Below are positions 15,855 to 23,691 of a DNA stretch of 64,000 bases, in pieces. The notes under the pieces are model-generated. The model saw only the letters and a program-made list of their open reading frames with translations, did not search any database and had not been told where the DNA came from. The translations under genes and the position numbers were made by a program. The DNA is from Chryseobacterium gleum (GTDB lineage Bacteria > Bacteroidota > Bacteroidia > Flavobacteriales_D > Sanyastnellaceae), in the NCBI GenBank assembly GCA_945881835.1, contig CAMCVP010000001.1, forward strand, positions 434,001-498,000, read 5' to 3'. The first letter of the stretch is position 1, and every line of letters begins with the position of its first letter.

Positions 15855-18080
15855 ATGAAAAAATATATTCTTCTGCTTTTGTGCATGGCATCCATTCAGG
15901 TATTCGGACAACCGCTTTTGCGATCTTATGTCACTCCGGTTAGTGCAGATGGATTTTATCTTCAGAACCCTTGGGCGGGAGGATTAAATTCATGTCAGGT
16001 TTCAAGAATTGATGCCAACGGTGACGGGAACAAGGATATTTTTATTTTCGATCGTATTGGTTCGCGCATTTCTGTTTTCATAAACATGGGCGATGTGCAA
16101 GGAGATACCTTCTACAGATACACGCTTGAATACAATGCGACTTTTCCGACGGGATTAACAAATTGGGTCCTACTGCGCGATTACAACTGTGATGGGAAGG
16201 AAGATATTTTCGCGAATTATTATAGCGGAATTAAATTGTGGAAGAACACCTCTTCAAATGGTGTTTTGTCTTTTGAGCCGGTGAATAACGGTGCGTCAAT
16301 AGAGTCGGAATATGATTTTGGAAGTCCGTTTTCAGCGCCGATATATACCGTGAGTTTGGATGTTCCTTCAATCACAGATTATGACGGAGACGGAGACTTG
16401 GATATATTCTCGTACACAGAACAATCGACAACCGTTTATTTCTTCAAGTCAATGCAATCGGAAACGGGCAACTGCGAAACAACGAACTACATCTGTGGCA
16501 ATAGATGTTACGGAATGTTCGGAGAAAGTCCTGAGAGTTTTTCAATTTTAGAAGGAGCCGATTTCGATTGTGGATTCAACGTGACAGATCCGCGCTCAAC
16601 TGATCGCTTGCATACGGGTAGTTCAATTTGTTCCATTGACCTCGATAACAACGGGATTAAAGATTTTGTCATCGGAGATGTTTCTGAAAATAATTTGGGT
16701 GCTATCTTTTTTGAAAATGCAGTGAATGGGCTCGACAGTGCAACCACCGTTCAATTCGATTTTCCCGCACAAGTTGGAAACTCTCTTCCTGTCAATTTAC
16801 CGCTGTTTCCATGCGCGTATTACGAAGACGTGAATAACAATGCAGTGAGCGATTTACTTGTCTCTCCGAATGCATACGCAACAGCGGAAGATGTAAATAG
16901 CCTATGGTACTATCAGAATGTTGGTGGAGAATCAACTCCGGATTTTCAATTTACACAAGACGATTTTCTTCAACACGACATGATTGAATTGGGAACAGGT
17001 GCTTATCCGGTTTTGGAAGATGTGAATGGCGATGGATTGAAAGATTTACTTGTCACCAATCGCAAATCGTTCGATCCAATTACTCCGAGTAACAACCACA
17101 CTTCGAGAATCTTTTGTTATTACAACAACGGAACACCAACAGTTCCTTCATTCGATTTCAATTCGAACAACTGGCTGCCTTTGGCTACGGATACGTTGGA
17201 TAGTAAATATATTTCTTTCGGTGACGATGATGGCGATGGCGATAAAGATTTGTTAGTCGGTGTTCAGAATGGATATTTGGTTCGTTATGAAAATGCCGCC
17301 TCAACGACGAATGGATATACCTTTTCAGACAACGGTGAATTACTGAAGGATAACAACGGAGTAACGATTGATGTTGGACAATTCGCAACTCCGCAATGGG
17401 TAGACTTGAACGAAGACGGACTCTTAGATTTGGTAGTAGGAGAGAAGAACGGTAACGTGAACTATTATGCAAACAACGGAAGTTCAACAGCGGCTTCGTA
17501 TGTTTTTCAGGAAGACACTTTGGGTGGAATGGTAGCATCGAATATTCTGGGGATATTCGGATACAGCGTCCCGCATTTTTTCAAGAATGAAGTGAACGAA
17601 TGGGAAGTTTTGTTGGGAACAGAAACAGGACAGGTGAATCATTTCTCGAATGTATCTGGAAATCTTTTGGGCGACTTCACCTTGGACACAATAGACTTCG
17701 AAGGCATTAATGAAGGTGAACGCTGCGCGGTTTGGTTTGAAGACATTACAGCCGATGGGAAGCGCGATTTGTTCATAGGACAAATAGGAGGCGGGCTGGG
17801 TTTTTATTCTAGCGATACAATTATTTCAGTGAATGAATCGCTATTCAACGATGTTCAGATATATCCGAATCCCGCGAGCACTCAACTGACTATTGATGCG
17901 GGTTCTAATTGGAACACTGTTTGCGCTTTAGAATTGTATGATTTAAGTGGAAGAAAGGTTTGGTCTGAACGATTGAATGCTAGAACCACCCTTGTGAATC
18001 TTTCTAATTTCTCTGAAGGAATTTACATTCTGAAATTGAACGGCACTGCTGTTCGGAAGAAGATTGTGGTTAGGAAGTGA
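15855..18080 (+). CDS. Secreted FG-GAP/VCBS repeat protein with T9SS sorting domain
   Basis: The 741-residue protein has a signal peptide (hydrophobic residues 4-17, ending VFGQ). At least seven FG-GAP-type calcium-binding loops of the DxDGDGxxD kind are spaced along it (for example DANGDGNKDIF, DYDGDGDLDIF, DVNGDGLKDLL, DDDGDGDKDLL), which predicts a beta-propeller. The last 75 residues (VQIYPNPAS, then LYDLSGRKVW, ending KKIVVRK) form a type A Por secretion sorting domain, so the protein leaves the cell through T9SS and is likely cell-surface attached. The ligand is unknown. Its 3' end overlaps that of aroE by 11 bases. Confidence 0.9.
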   Translation: MKKYILLLLCMASIQVFGQPLLRSYVTPVSADGFYLQNPWAGGLNSCQVSRIDANGDGNKDIFIFDRIGSRISVFINMGDVQGDTFYRYTLEYNATFPTGLTNWVLLRDYNCDGKEDIFANYYSGIKLWKNTSSNGVLSFEPVNNGASIESEYDFGSPFSAPIYTVSLDVPSITDYDGDGDLDIFSYTEQSTTVYFFKSMQSETGNCETTNYICGNRCYGMFGESPESFSILEGADFDCGFNVTDPRSTDRLHTGSSICSIDLDNNGIKDFVIGDVSENNLGAIFFENAVNGLDSATTVQFDFPAQVGNSLPVNLPLFPCAYYEDVNNNAVSDLLVSPNAYATAEDVNSLWYYQNVGGESTPDFQFTQDDFLQHDMIELGTGAYPVLEDVNGDGLKDLLVTNRKSFDPITPSNNHTSRIFCYYNNGTPTVPSFDFNSNNWLPLATDTLDSKYISFGDDDGDGDKDLLVGVQNGYLVRYENAASTTNGYTFSDNGELLKDNNGVTIDVGQFATPQWVDLNEDGLLDLVVGEKNGNVNYYANNGSSTAASYVFQEDTLGGMVASNILGIFGYSVPHFFKNEVNEWEVLLGTETGQVNHFSNVSGNLLGDFTLDTIDFEGINEGERCAVWFEDITADGKRDLFIGQIGGGLGFYSSDTIISVNESLFNDVQIYPNPASTQLTIDAGSNWNTVCALELYDLSGRKVWSERLNARTTLVNLSNFSEGIYILKLNGTAVRKKIVVRK

Positions 18081-18861
18081 TTCCTTTCCAAATCTTGTAG
18101 CTCTCTTCTGCTTGAATTTCAAGCATGCTGAGGCCGTTGCAATAGCGCGCGCCGCGCGAGATGCCTTCTTGAAGAAAGGCTGTTCTTTCCGGATTGTAAA
18201 TTAAGTCGTACAACACATGCTGATCTGTAAGACACGAATAATCCAAGTCTGGTTTTTCTTCGCTGTGTGGGAACTGCCCAACAGGCGTGGTGTTCACAAT
18301 GAGCTTGCACTTCTCGAGCAACAAGGGTGTTACCTGGTCGTAAGAACAAGTATGATCGTTTTGCGGATTTCGACTTACAAAAAAATAACGGATACCTAAT
18401 TCCTTCAACACAAAAGCCACCGCTAGCGATGCTCCTCCGGTGCCGAGAATAAGCGCAGTTTCTACTCTGTTTTCAATAAGCGGAAGAAGCGTCCGTTTGA
18501 AGCCGATGTAATCGGTGTTGTGACCAATCCAACGGTTATTCTCAATACGCACACAATTCACAGCGCCAATGGCTTTCGCTGCTGGCGTGAGCTCGTCGAG
18601 GTACTGAATAATTTCTTGTTTATATGGAATGGTGACATTGAAGCCGGCGAGTACTTGCATTTGCGGCAAGTTTCGAATGCCAACGATAGAATCTAATTCA
18701 ATATTGATATATCGCTCTTCTTGTGTAACATCTTTCGTAGAATCTTGCGAAGCATCTTGTGAAACATCTTTCGCAATATCCTGTCTTTGAAATTTAGACA
18801 TGAAATATGTTTGCGAAAAAGAATGTCCTAACGATTTCCCGAGAAGCCCATACGTTCTCAT
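18070..18861 (-). CDS. aroE: Shikimate dehydrogenase with an in-frame repeat insertion
   Basis: The 263-residue enzyme reduces 3-dehydroshikimate to shikimate with NADPH. Visible motifs are YGLLGKSLGHSFSQ (substrate binding), NVTIPYK (catalytic Lys), HNTDYIGF, ILGTGGAS (dinucleotide loop), VNTTPVG and NGLSMLEIQAEESYKIW at the end. Residues 28-47 are five tetrapeptides of the form D-x-x-K/Q (DIAK, DVSQ, DASQ, DSTK, DVTQ), lying where other AroE proteins have a short helix-strand connection. They are encoded by the mini-hairpin array at 18719-18778. All catalytic motifs are intact, so the enzyme is probably active. It is the last gene of a comA-rhodanese-dedA-aroE run and overlaps dedA by four bases. 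Confidence 0.93.
   Translation of the reverse strand: MRTYGLLGKSLGHSFSQTYFMSKFQRQDIAKDVSQDASQDSTKDVTQEERYINIELDSIVGIRNLPQMQVLAGFNVTIPYKQEIIQYLDELTPAAKAIGAVNCVRIENNRWIGHNTDYIGFKRTLLPLIENRVETALILGTGGASLAVAFVLKELGIRYFFVSRNPQNDHTCSYDQVTPLLLEKCKLIVNTTPVGQFPHSEEKPDLDYSCLTDQHVLYDLIYNPERTAFLQEGISRGARYCNGLSMLEIQAEESYKIWKGITS
18719..18778. repeat. Mini-hairpin array inside aroE, tct linkers, 12-bp period
   Basis: On the plus strand five 12-bp units follow each other, each a tct linker plus a 3-bp stem with a three-base loop: TGT/ACA (gta), TTC/GAA (gta), TGC/GCA (gaa), TGT/ACA (gaa), TTC/ATA (gca). Four of five stems pair perfectly although their sequences differ. The 12-bp period keeps the frame and gives the tetrapeptide repeats of AroE. 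Confidence 0.8.
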
Positions 18862-19514
18862 GCCTTCGAGCCGAATTTGCTTTTTAGGTAAGCAAAAACC
18901 ATTGGAGCAAGAGAGATCAAGATAATCAGAATAACAACCGCTTCGAAGTGCTTTTGAACGAATTCAAATTGTCCGAGGAAGTAACCGGCTAGCGTCATAC
19001 TTACAATCCAAAGCGCGCCACCGAAGATGTCATAAGGAAGGAATTTCTTTCTGTAGTCCATCTTTCCAACTCCAGCAACAAACGGAGTAATGGTGCGAAC
19101 GATCGGAACGAAGCGCGCCATGATAATGGCTTTCGTTCCGTGCTTCGTGAAGAACTCTTCGGTCTTGGTTAGGTGCTTTTCAGCAATCAATGGTTTGCCT
19201 CGGAATTTCATTGCGACGATTTTCGACCCAAAAAATCTTCCAATGAAGTAGTTGCATTGATCTCCGAGAATAGCTGCAAGAATGAGCAATACAAAAAGCA
19301 TGGTAAGGCTCAAGTTGTTCTGTCCCGCGCACAAGGCACCTGCTGCGAATAACAACGAATCTCCGGGAAGAAATGGCATAACTACCAATCCAGTTTCAAC
19401 AAAGATGATGAGGAATAAGATGGCGTAAAACCAAACGCCGTATTCATTCAACAAGAGAGGAAGCTCTTCATTCAAATGCAGAACGAAGTGCAAAAAAGAC
19501 TGTATCATTTCCAT
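18858..19514 (-). CDS. DedA family inner-membrane protein
   Basis: The protein is 218 residues from MEMIQSF; earlier ATGs would extend into the rhodanese gene. It has the DedA/SNARE-associated fold: FVETGLVVMPFLPGDSLLFAAG near 50-70 and the conserved ARFVPIVRTITPFVAGVGKM, with the Arg/Pro residues required for function. DedA proteins include undecaprenyl-phosphate and phospholipid flippases and affect membrane-potential and drug tolerance. Its start follows the rhodanese stop by one base. Confidence 0.9.
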   Translation of the reverse strand: MEMIQSFLHFVLHLNEELPLLLNEYGVWFYAILFLIIFVETGLVVMPFLPGDSLLFAAGALCAGQNNLSLTMLFVLLILAAILGDQCNYFIGRFFGSKIVAMKFRGKPLIAEKHLTKTEEFFTKHGTKAIIMARFVPIVRTITPFVAGVGKMDYRKKFLPYDIFGGALWIVSMTLAGYFLGQFEFVQKHFEAVVILIILISLAPMVFAYLKSKFGSKA

Positions 19515-19515
19515 A

Positions 19516-19836
19516 TTAAAGCGAACACTTGATTTCGGGTGCGCATTGTTCTGCGTACCCCTGAACACCACCGGCAAGGCTGTATATAGCGTCTCCAGGG
19601 AATTTCTTTTCAATCATATACACCAAAGCGTCTGAACGTTTTCCACTGTTGCAATGGAAGACAATTGGATTTTCTTTTGGAAGGGAAGGGTACTTTTCAA
19701 TCAAGTGTTCCATTGGAATGTGCATTCCATCTAACGTGCAAATAGCCACTTCATATTCTTCACGAATATCTACCAGCAAATGTGGTTTGTTTTCGTTTTT
19801 CCAGATGAGTAATTCTTCAGGCTGCAGGTGTTGCAT
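19516..19836 (-). CDS. Rhodanese-like domain protein
   Basis: The 106-residue single-domain rhodanese has the active-site loop FHCNSGKRS, with Cys near 62, and VDIREEYEVAI at the start of the fold. Such proteins carry sulfane sulfur as a Cys persulfide. It lies one base downstream of phosphosulfolactate synthase and directly before dedA. A link to sulfur metabolism through comA is possible but not shown. Confidence 0.92.
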   Translation of the reverse strand: MQHLQPEELLIWKNENKPHLLVDIREEYEVAICTLDGMHIPMEHLIEKYPSLPKENPIVFHCNSGKRSDALVYMIEKKFPGDAIYSLAGGVQGYAEQCAPEIKCSL

Positions 19837-19837
19837 A

Positions 19838-20623
19838 TTATCCTTTCATTTTTGAAACAATGTCTTCAGGAAGGTAATCGAAGAACGTATCTCCACGCAA
19901 TCCCATGCGCAAACATTCAAGCGGAATGGTTTCATTCTCTGCAATGTTTCCAAGGTTTACGTTTGCTCCGCAATGCTTAATGAAATAAACCTGCTGTGCT
20001 TTCTTCGGTGCTTCCCAGATAATATCGTTTCCGTTGATTTTAGCGAGGATTTTGTTGATGAGCATCACGTGTGCTTGTCCGCTTGGACGATAGATTCCAA
20101 CGGTTCCGCTTTCGCGTGCTTCAGCAATAACTTTCCATGAGCCAGCATCCAATTCAGCTTGCATCATCTTGATCCATTTAGCTGGACTAATTAAAATGCC
20201 TTCTTCCTTTGAACCAACTTCAGAAAGGACTTTGTAGTCTTTTGCGAATTCTGTGATCAGTTGACATTTCTTTTTGTGATCCAATGCCATGCTTCCGTCA
20301 GAAACTTCAACCATTTCTATTCCTAGACTGTCGATGTATTTGCGGTACTTGTCAAGTTCTCCGCGCACATAGCACGCTTCGAAAAGGGTTCCTCCCAAAT
20401 AAACTTTGATTTTCGCATCGTGGTACAACTTCACTTTTTCCTTCACTTTCGTTGAAAACACTGATGTTCCAAATCCAAGTTTCACCATGTCGATATATTC
20501 TGCACTGCTTGAGATCATTTCTTCGGCTTGACGAAGAGAGATTCCTTTGTCCATAACCATCGTAAGACCGAACTGACGTTCTTTCTTTTCGCGGCTAGGC
20601 ATGTGGCTTAGTTGAATGTTCAT
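19838..20623 (-). CDS. comA: Phosphosulfolactate synthase (ComA family)
   Basis: The 261-residue TIM-barrel protein matches the ComA family: GLTMVMDKGISL, EYIDMVKLGFGTS, YLGGTLFEACYVRGELDKY, VEVSDGSM, and a C-terminal LGNIAENETIPLECLRMGLRGDT. ComA adds sulfite to phosphoenolpyruvate to give phosphosulfolactate, first known from coenzyme M synthesis. Bacteroidota do not make methane, so the product would serve another purpose: a sulfolactate pool or a precursor of sulfonate lipids. The comB and comC genes are not in the window. Met8 is an alternative start. Confidence 0.88.
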   Translation of the reverse strand: MNIQLSHMPSREKKERQFGLTMVMDKGISLRQAEEMISSSAEYIDMVKLGFGTSVFSTKVKEKVKLYHDAKIKVYLGGTLFEACYVRGELDKYRKYIDSLGIEMVEVSDGSMALDHKKKCQLITEFAKDYKVLSEVGSKEEGILISPAKWIKMMQAELDAGSWKVIAEARESGTVGIYRPSGQAHVMLINKILAKINGNDIIWEAPKKAQQVYFIKHCGANVNLGNIAENETIPLECLRMGLRGDTFFDYLPEDIVSKMKG

Positions 20624-20671
20624 AGTTGCTAATTTTGTGCGAATATCGGTTAAATTTACTTAGTGTGAAAA

Positions 20672-22078
20672 TTACACTAACCCTAGGTCGCTTTTTAATT
20701 GAATGTAAAACGGTAATTGAAGAATTTTCGGATAGTACTCTTCCAACTCTGAGAGCTGAGCACTTTCATTTTGCATAAGGTAGTGCAAAAGATCTTGTGC
20801 GTCTTGAATCCTTCCTAATTCAATCAGGTAAACCGCTCTGCGGTAGCCAATATCGGGGTTCGATAAATGAACCAAGGTAGCGTCTAGCATGGTGTCTAAC
20901 GCCTTTTCATTGTTTCCGTTTTTGAAGAATGCATCGGCAAGGGCCATCCACGTTTCTTCATTTTCTGGAAATTCTTTTACCAATTTTTCTCCGAGGGAAA
21001 TGGCTTCATCGAATTTTTCCATCTTCACCAAGACTTCCATTTTGTAAATGGCGTAGTCTGGATTTTTCGATTCCAATTCAATGGCTTTGTCGAGGAAGGG
21101 AAGAGCTTCCGCTAATTTTCCTTGAAGGTCCATAACCACACCTATTCCCAAATAAGCATCTGCCCAATACTCATCGGTCTCAATGCTTTTGTGATAATAG
21201 AAAAGCGCTTTGTCGTAGTCGTTCAACTTCTCAAAACACTCTCCAACATGACAGAAGATTGGAGCCTGTGGAGGTTCGTAAACATAAGATTCCTCAAGGA
21301 CTTCCAACGCTTCGGCGTATTTTTCTAACTTGAAAAGTGCGTGAGCTTTGTTGTAATAAGCTGGAGCGAAATCGCTTTGAATGGCTAAACAATAGTCGTA
21401 TGCTTCGATAGATTCTTCAGAACGATCGAGTTTTTGAAAAGCGTTGCCGAGGTTATACCAAGCTGCGAAACTAAAAGGATGTTCGTCTATGAATTGTTGG
21501 AAGTAGGTGGCGCAAACGACAGGCAGTCCGGCGAGTTCGAAACAATATGCGATTTCGTATAGTAACGTCTCGTTTTCAGGACTGCGTTCGATTCCTATTT
21601 TCAAGGTGTTGATCGCCTTTTCGTATTGCTCGAGGTTTTCGTACTCCAATGCAATCTCTAAATACACGTCGTCGATCTCTTCCTCCGAGCAAATTTGTAG
21701 CGCTCGCTTGTAATATTGAATAGCCTTGTTGTGCTCGCGCAATTGGCTGTAAACAGCAGCCATGGTCAATAACATTTCTTCGTTGTTCGGCTCGAACTTC
21801 TCCAACACCTTCAATCGAGAAAGCGCTTTAGACAATTGACCAATGCCTGAAAGAAGTTGCACTTCTTTGATGATTAAGGCGGTGTTATCTGGAAATAGCG
21901 AGTACGCATATTCAAGCGCCTTAATGGCTTTTTGATAACTCAGGTTTGCCTGGTATCCGTCGATAATAGCTTCAAGCTGCTCAACGTCGAAGTAATACGA
22001 TTCGTTTTGCTGAATCATTTGCTCGAAACGCGAGATAAGGTCGCCGATGTTGTGGTAATCTGATGGGTCTTCGCTCAT
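20672..22078 (-). CDS. Tetratricopeptide repeat protein
   Basis: The 468-residue cytosolic protein is almost wholly TPR: successive 34-residue helical pairs such as EMLLTMAAVYSQLREHNKAI and AAWYNLGNAFQKLDRSEESI run from about residue 40 to 410. There is no signal peptide or membrane segment and no enzymatic domain. It likely serves as a protein-binding scaffold. It is widespread in this phylum as an uncharacterised TPR protein. A weak hairpin with arms TAGTGT/ACACTA (20661-20679) overlaps its stop codon. Confidence 0.85.
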   Translation of the reverse strand: MSEDPSDYHNIGDLISRFEQMIQQNESYYFDVEQLEAIIDGYQANLSYQKAIKALEYAYSLFPDNTALIIKEVQLLSGIGQLSKALSRLKVLEKFEPNNEEMLLTMAAVYSQLREHNKAIQYYKRALQICSEEEIDDVYLEIALEYENLEQYEKAINTLKIGIERSPENETLLYEIAYCFELAGLPVVCATYFQQFIDEHPFSFAAWYNLGNAFQKLDRSEESIEAYDYCLAIQSDFAPAYYNKAHALFKLEKYAEALEVLEESYVYEPPQAPIFCHVGECFEKLNDYDKALFYYHKSIETDEYWADAYLGIGVVMDLQGKLAEALPFLDKAIELESKNPDYAIYKMEVLVKMEKFDEAISLGEKLVKEFPENEETWMALADAFFKNGNNEKALDTMLDATLVHLSNPDIGYRRAVYLIELGRIQDAQDLLHYLMQNESAQLSELEEYYPKILQLPFYIQLKSDLGLV

Positions 22079-22132
22079 TGAGTAATTTCAGAGTTCAAGT
22101 CAAAAATAACCAATAATTCGCGGGGTATCCGA

Positions 22133-22819
22133 TTAATATTTGAACACGTAATACACGATTTTAATGTATTCGTTGAAGGTTGTTATGAGTCCCGCTTCGA
22201 AGGTCCACCATGACTGCGCTTTAAAGTCCTTGGTTTCAGTGCCGAAGAAGTGCACTATTATTCCTTTTTCTTGGAATTTATCTCCGAAGATCATGCTCAT
22301 TCTTCGCAAATGAAAGTCGCTGCTGACCACAGAAATTTCCTTCAAATTGTTATTTAGACAATAAGTCAAGATCTCTTCCGACTCTTCATAAGTGCTCGTG
22401 GCTTCTCCCAATTCGAAAACACGGAGAGAATCAACCCCTGTTTCAATCATGCATTTTCGTGTCAGTTGAGCCAATGTCAGGTTCAATCCCAAGGCGCGCA
22501 TCTCATTCAAGGTGTCAGCACCCGTGCAAATAAATTGAGCAGAAGGAAATTCTTGCGCGAGCTCAGATGCACCTTTTCCACGTTCGTATCCGTTTCCACC
22601 TAAAACAAAAAACGTTTGGTTGGACGAAGTTGCAGCGGGCGATTCAGCAACCGTTAAAAAGTGTCCAATTCCACCTAAAATAGCCTTTCGGTAAATGAAT
22701 AAACAGATGAAAAAAGTGAGGGTTAATGCTAGCACAATCCACTTCCGCACCTTTCCAAATTGACGTAGGGTAGGAAGTGAGCTGTAATAGGTGTAGGACT
22801 GATTCTCTTGATTTTTCAA
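22133..22819 (-). CDS. DUF218 / YdcF-SanA-ElyC family membrane protein
   Basis: The 228-residue protein has one membrane helix (about 27-45) and a DUF218 domain outside it: FFVLGGNGYERGKGASEL, a central FICTGAD, ATSTYEESEEIL and SSDFHLRRMSMIF. In E. coli relatives (ElyC, SanA) act in envelope integrity and lipid-carrier metabolism. The activity is not known for this one. It comes 10 bases after the substrate-binding protein gene and is probably in the same transcript. Confidence 0.8.
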   Translation of the reverse strand: MKNQENQSYTYYSSLPTLRQFGKVRKWIVLALTLTFFICLFIYRKAILGGIGHFLTVAESPAATSSNQTFFVLGGNGYERGKGASELAQEFPSAQFICTGADTLNEMRALGLNLTLAQLTRKCMIETGVDSLRVFELGEATSTYEESEEILTYCLNNNLKEISVVSSDFHLRRMSMIFGDKFQEKGIIVHFFGTETKDFKAQSWWTFEAGLITTFNEYIKIVYYVFKY

Positions 22820-22829
22820 TTTGAAAATT

Positions 22830-23690
22830 TTACACTAAAGTAATGTTTTCTCCGAGCATTGCTGAATAGTCGGTAGGCGCGATTAAGTTGAGCGCGTCAT
22901 GAATAGCATCGAGTTCGTTTTTTTTCATTTCGAAATTATTCTGATAAGCCGTTGTGTTGAACCACTCGGTTGCAGCAGCGGTAGAAATTTCAAATCGATT
23001 CGATACACGGAAGATGTTTTCTTTGTCGGCCATGAAGGCTGCACAGCGGTCGTTCATCAGCTGCAATACTTTTTGAATGGCTTCACTTTTTTGTGAAATG
23101 GAGTTGTTATTCGCTACCGCTACAAATCCGCACCACGGCGCATGAAACGTATCTAAGAAACACAAGTGTCCTTTTTTTACGGAAGGAATAGACGTGTACT
23201 TTTCCCAATAGAAATAATCGCTCTCGCGGTTTTTCAAACTTTGAATCGCGTTGCGCAAATTGGCGACTTCCACATACTGATCATCGGCCGGATGGAAACC
23301 CAACTGCTTCGCGTGAATGCGCGCCATGAGATGAGAACCCGATCCTTTGCGAGAGATGGCGTATTTTCTAGTGTGACTTGAAGTAATCTTCGGTGTGTCT
23401 GCGTAACCGCCGTAGATGCCCCAAGTCAATGGAGTCTTGGTGTAAACTTTCACAATGCGAGCATCGAGTCCGCGATGGAAGGCGCTTACAAATCCTTCCG
23501 TTAGCATAAGCGCAACATCTAAATCACCTTCTTGAAGGGCTTCGGTCATGACGCCTGTTCCTCCAGCGAAGTAGGTCCAAGACACTTGAATATTCAAGGC
23601 GCTGAAAACGTCTTGCTCTAACGCCAATTGCCAGGGTAAGTTGAAGTGTTCTGGAACACCTCCAATACGTAACGTAATTTTATCTTTCAT
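22830..23690 (-). CDS. Substrate-binding-domain protein without signal peptide (NMT1/SsuA-like)
   Basis: The 286-residue protein has the periplasmic binding protein type II fold: RIGGVPEHFNLPWQLALEQ, FAGGTGVMTEALQEGDLDVAL, then YAISRKGSGSHLMARIHA. Normal members are exported, but this one has no signal peptide and no lipobox, so it should be cytosolic. No permease or ATPase genes are near. It may be a small-molecule sensor or an enzyme of the THI5-like kind. The next gene upstream ends one base before it starts. Confidence 0.7.
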   Translation of the reverse strand: MKDKITLRIGGVPEHFNLPWQLALEQDVFSALNIQVSWTYFAGGTGVMTEALQEGDLDVALMLTEGFVSAFHRGLDARIVKVYTKTPLTWGIYGGYADTPKITSSHTRKYAISRKGSGSHLMARIHAKQLGFHPADDQYVEVANLRNAIQSLKNRESDYFYWEKYTSIPSVKKGHLCFLDTFHAPWCGFVAVANNNSISQKSEAIQKVLQLMNDRCAAFMADKENIFRVSNRFEISTAAATEWFNTTAYQNNFEMKKNELDAIHDALNLIAPTDYSAMLGENITLV

Positions 23691-23691
23691 T

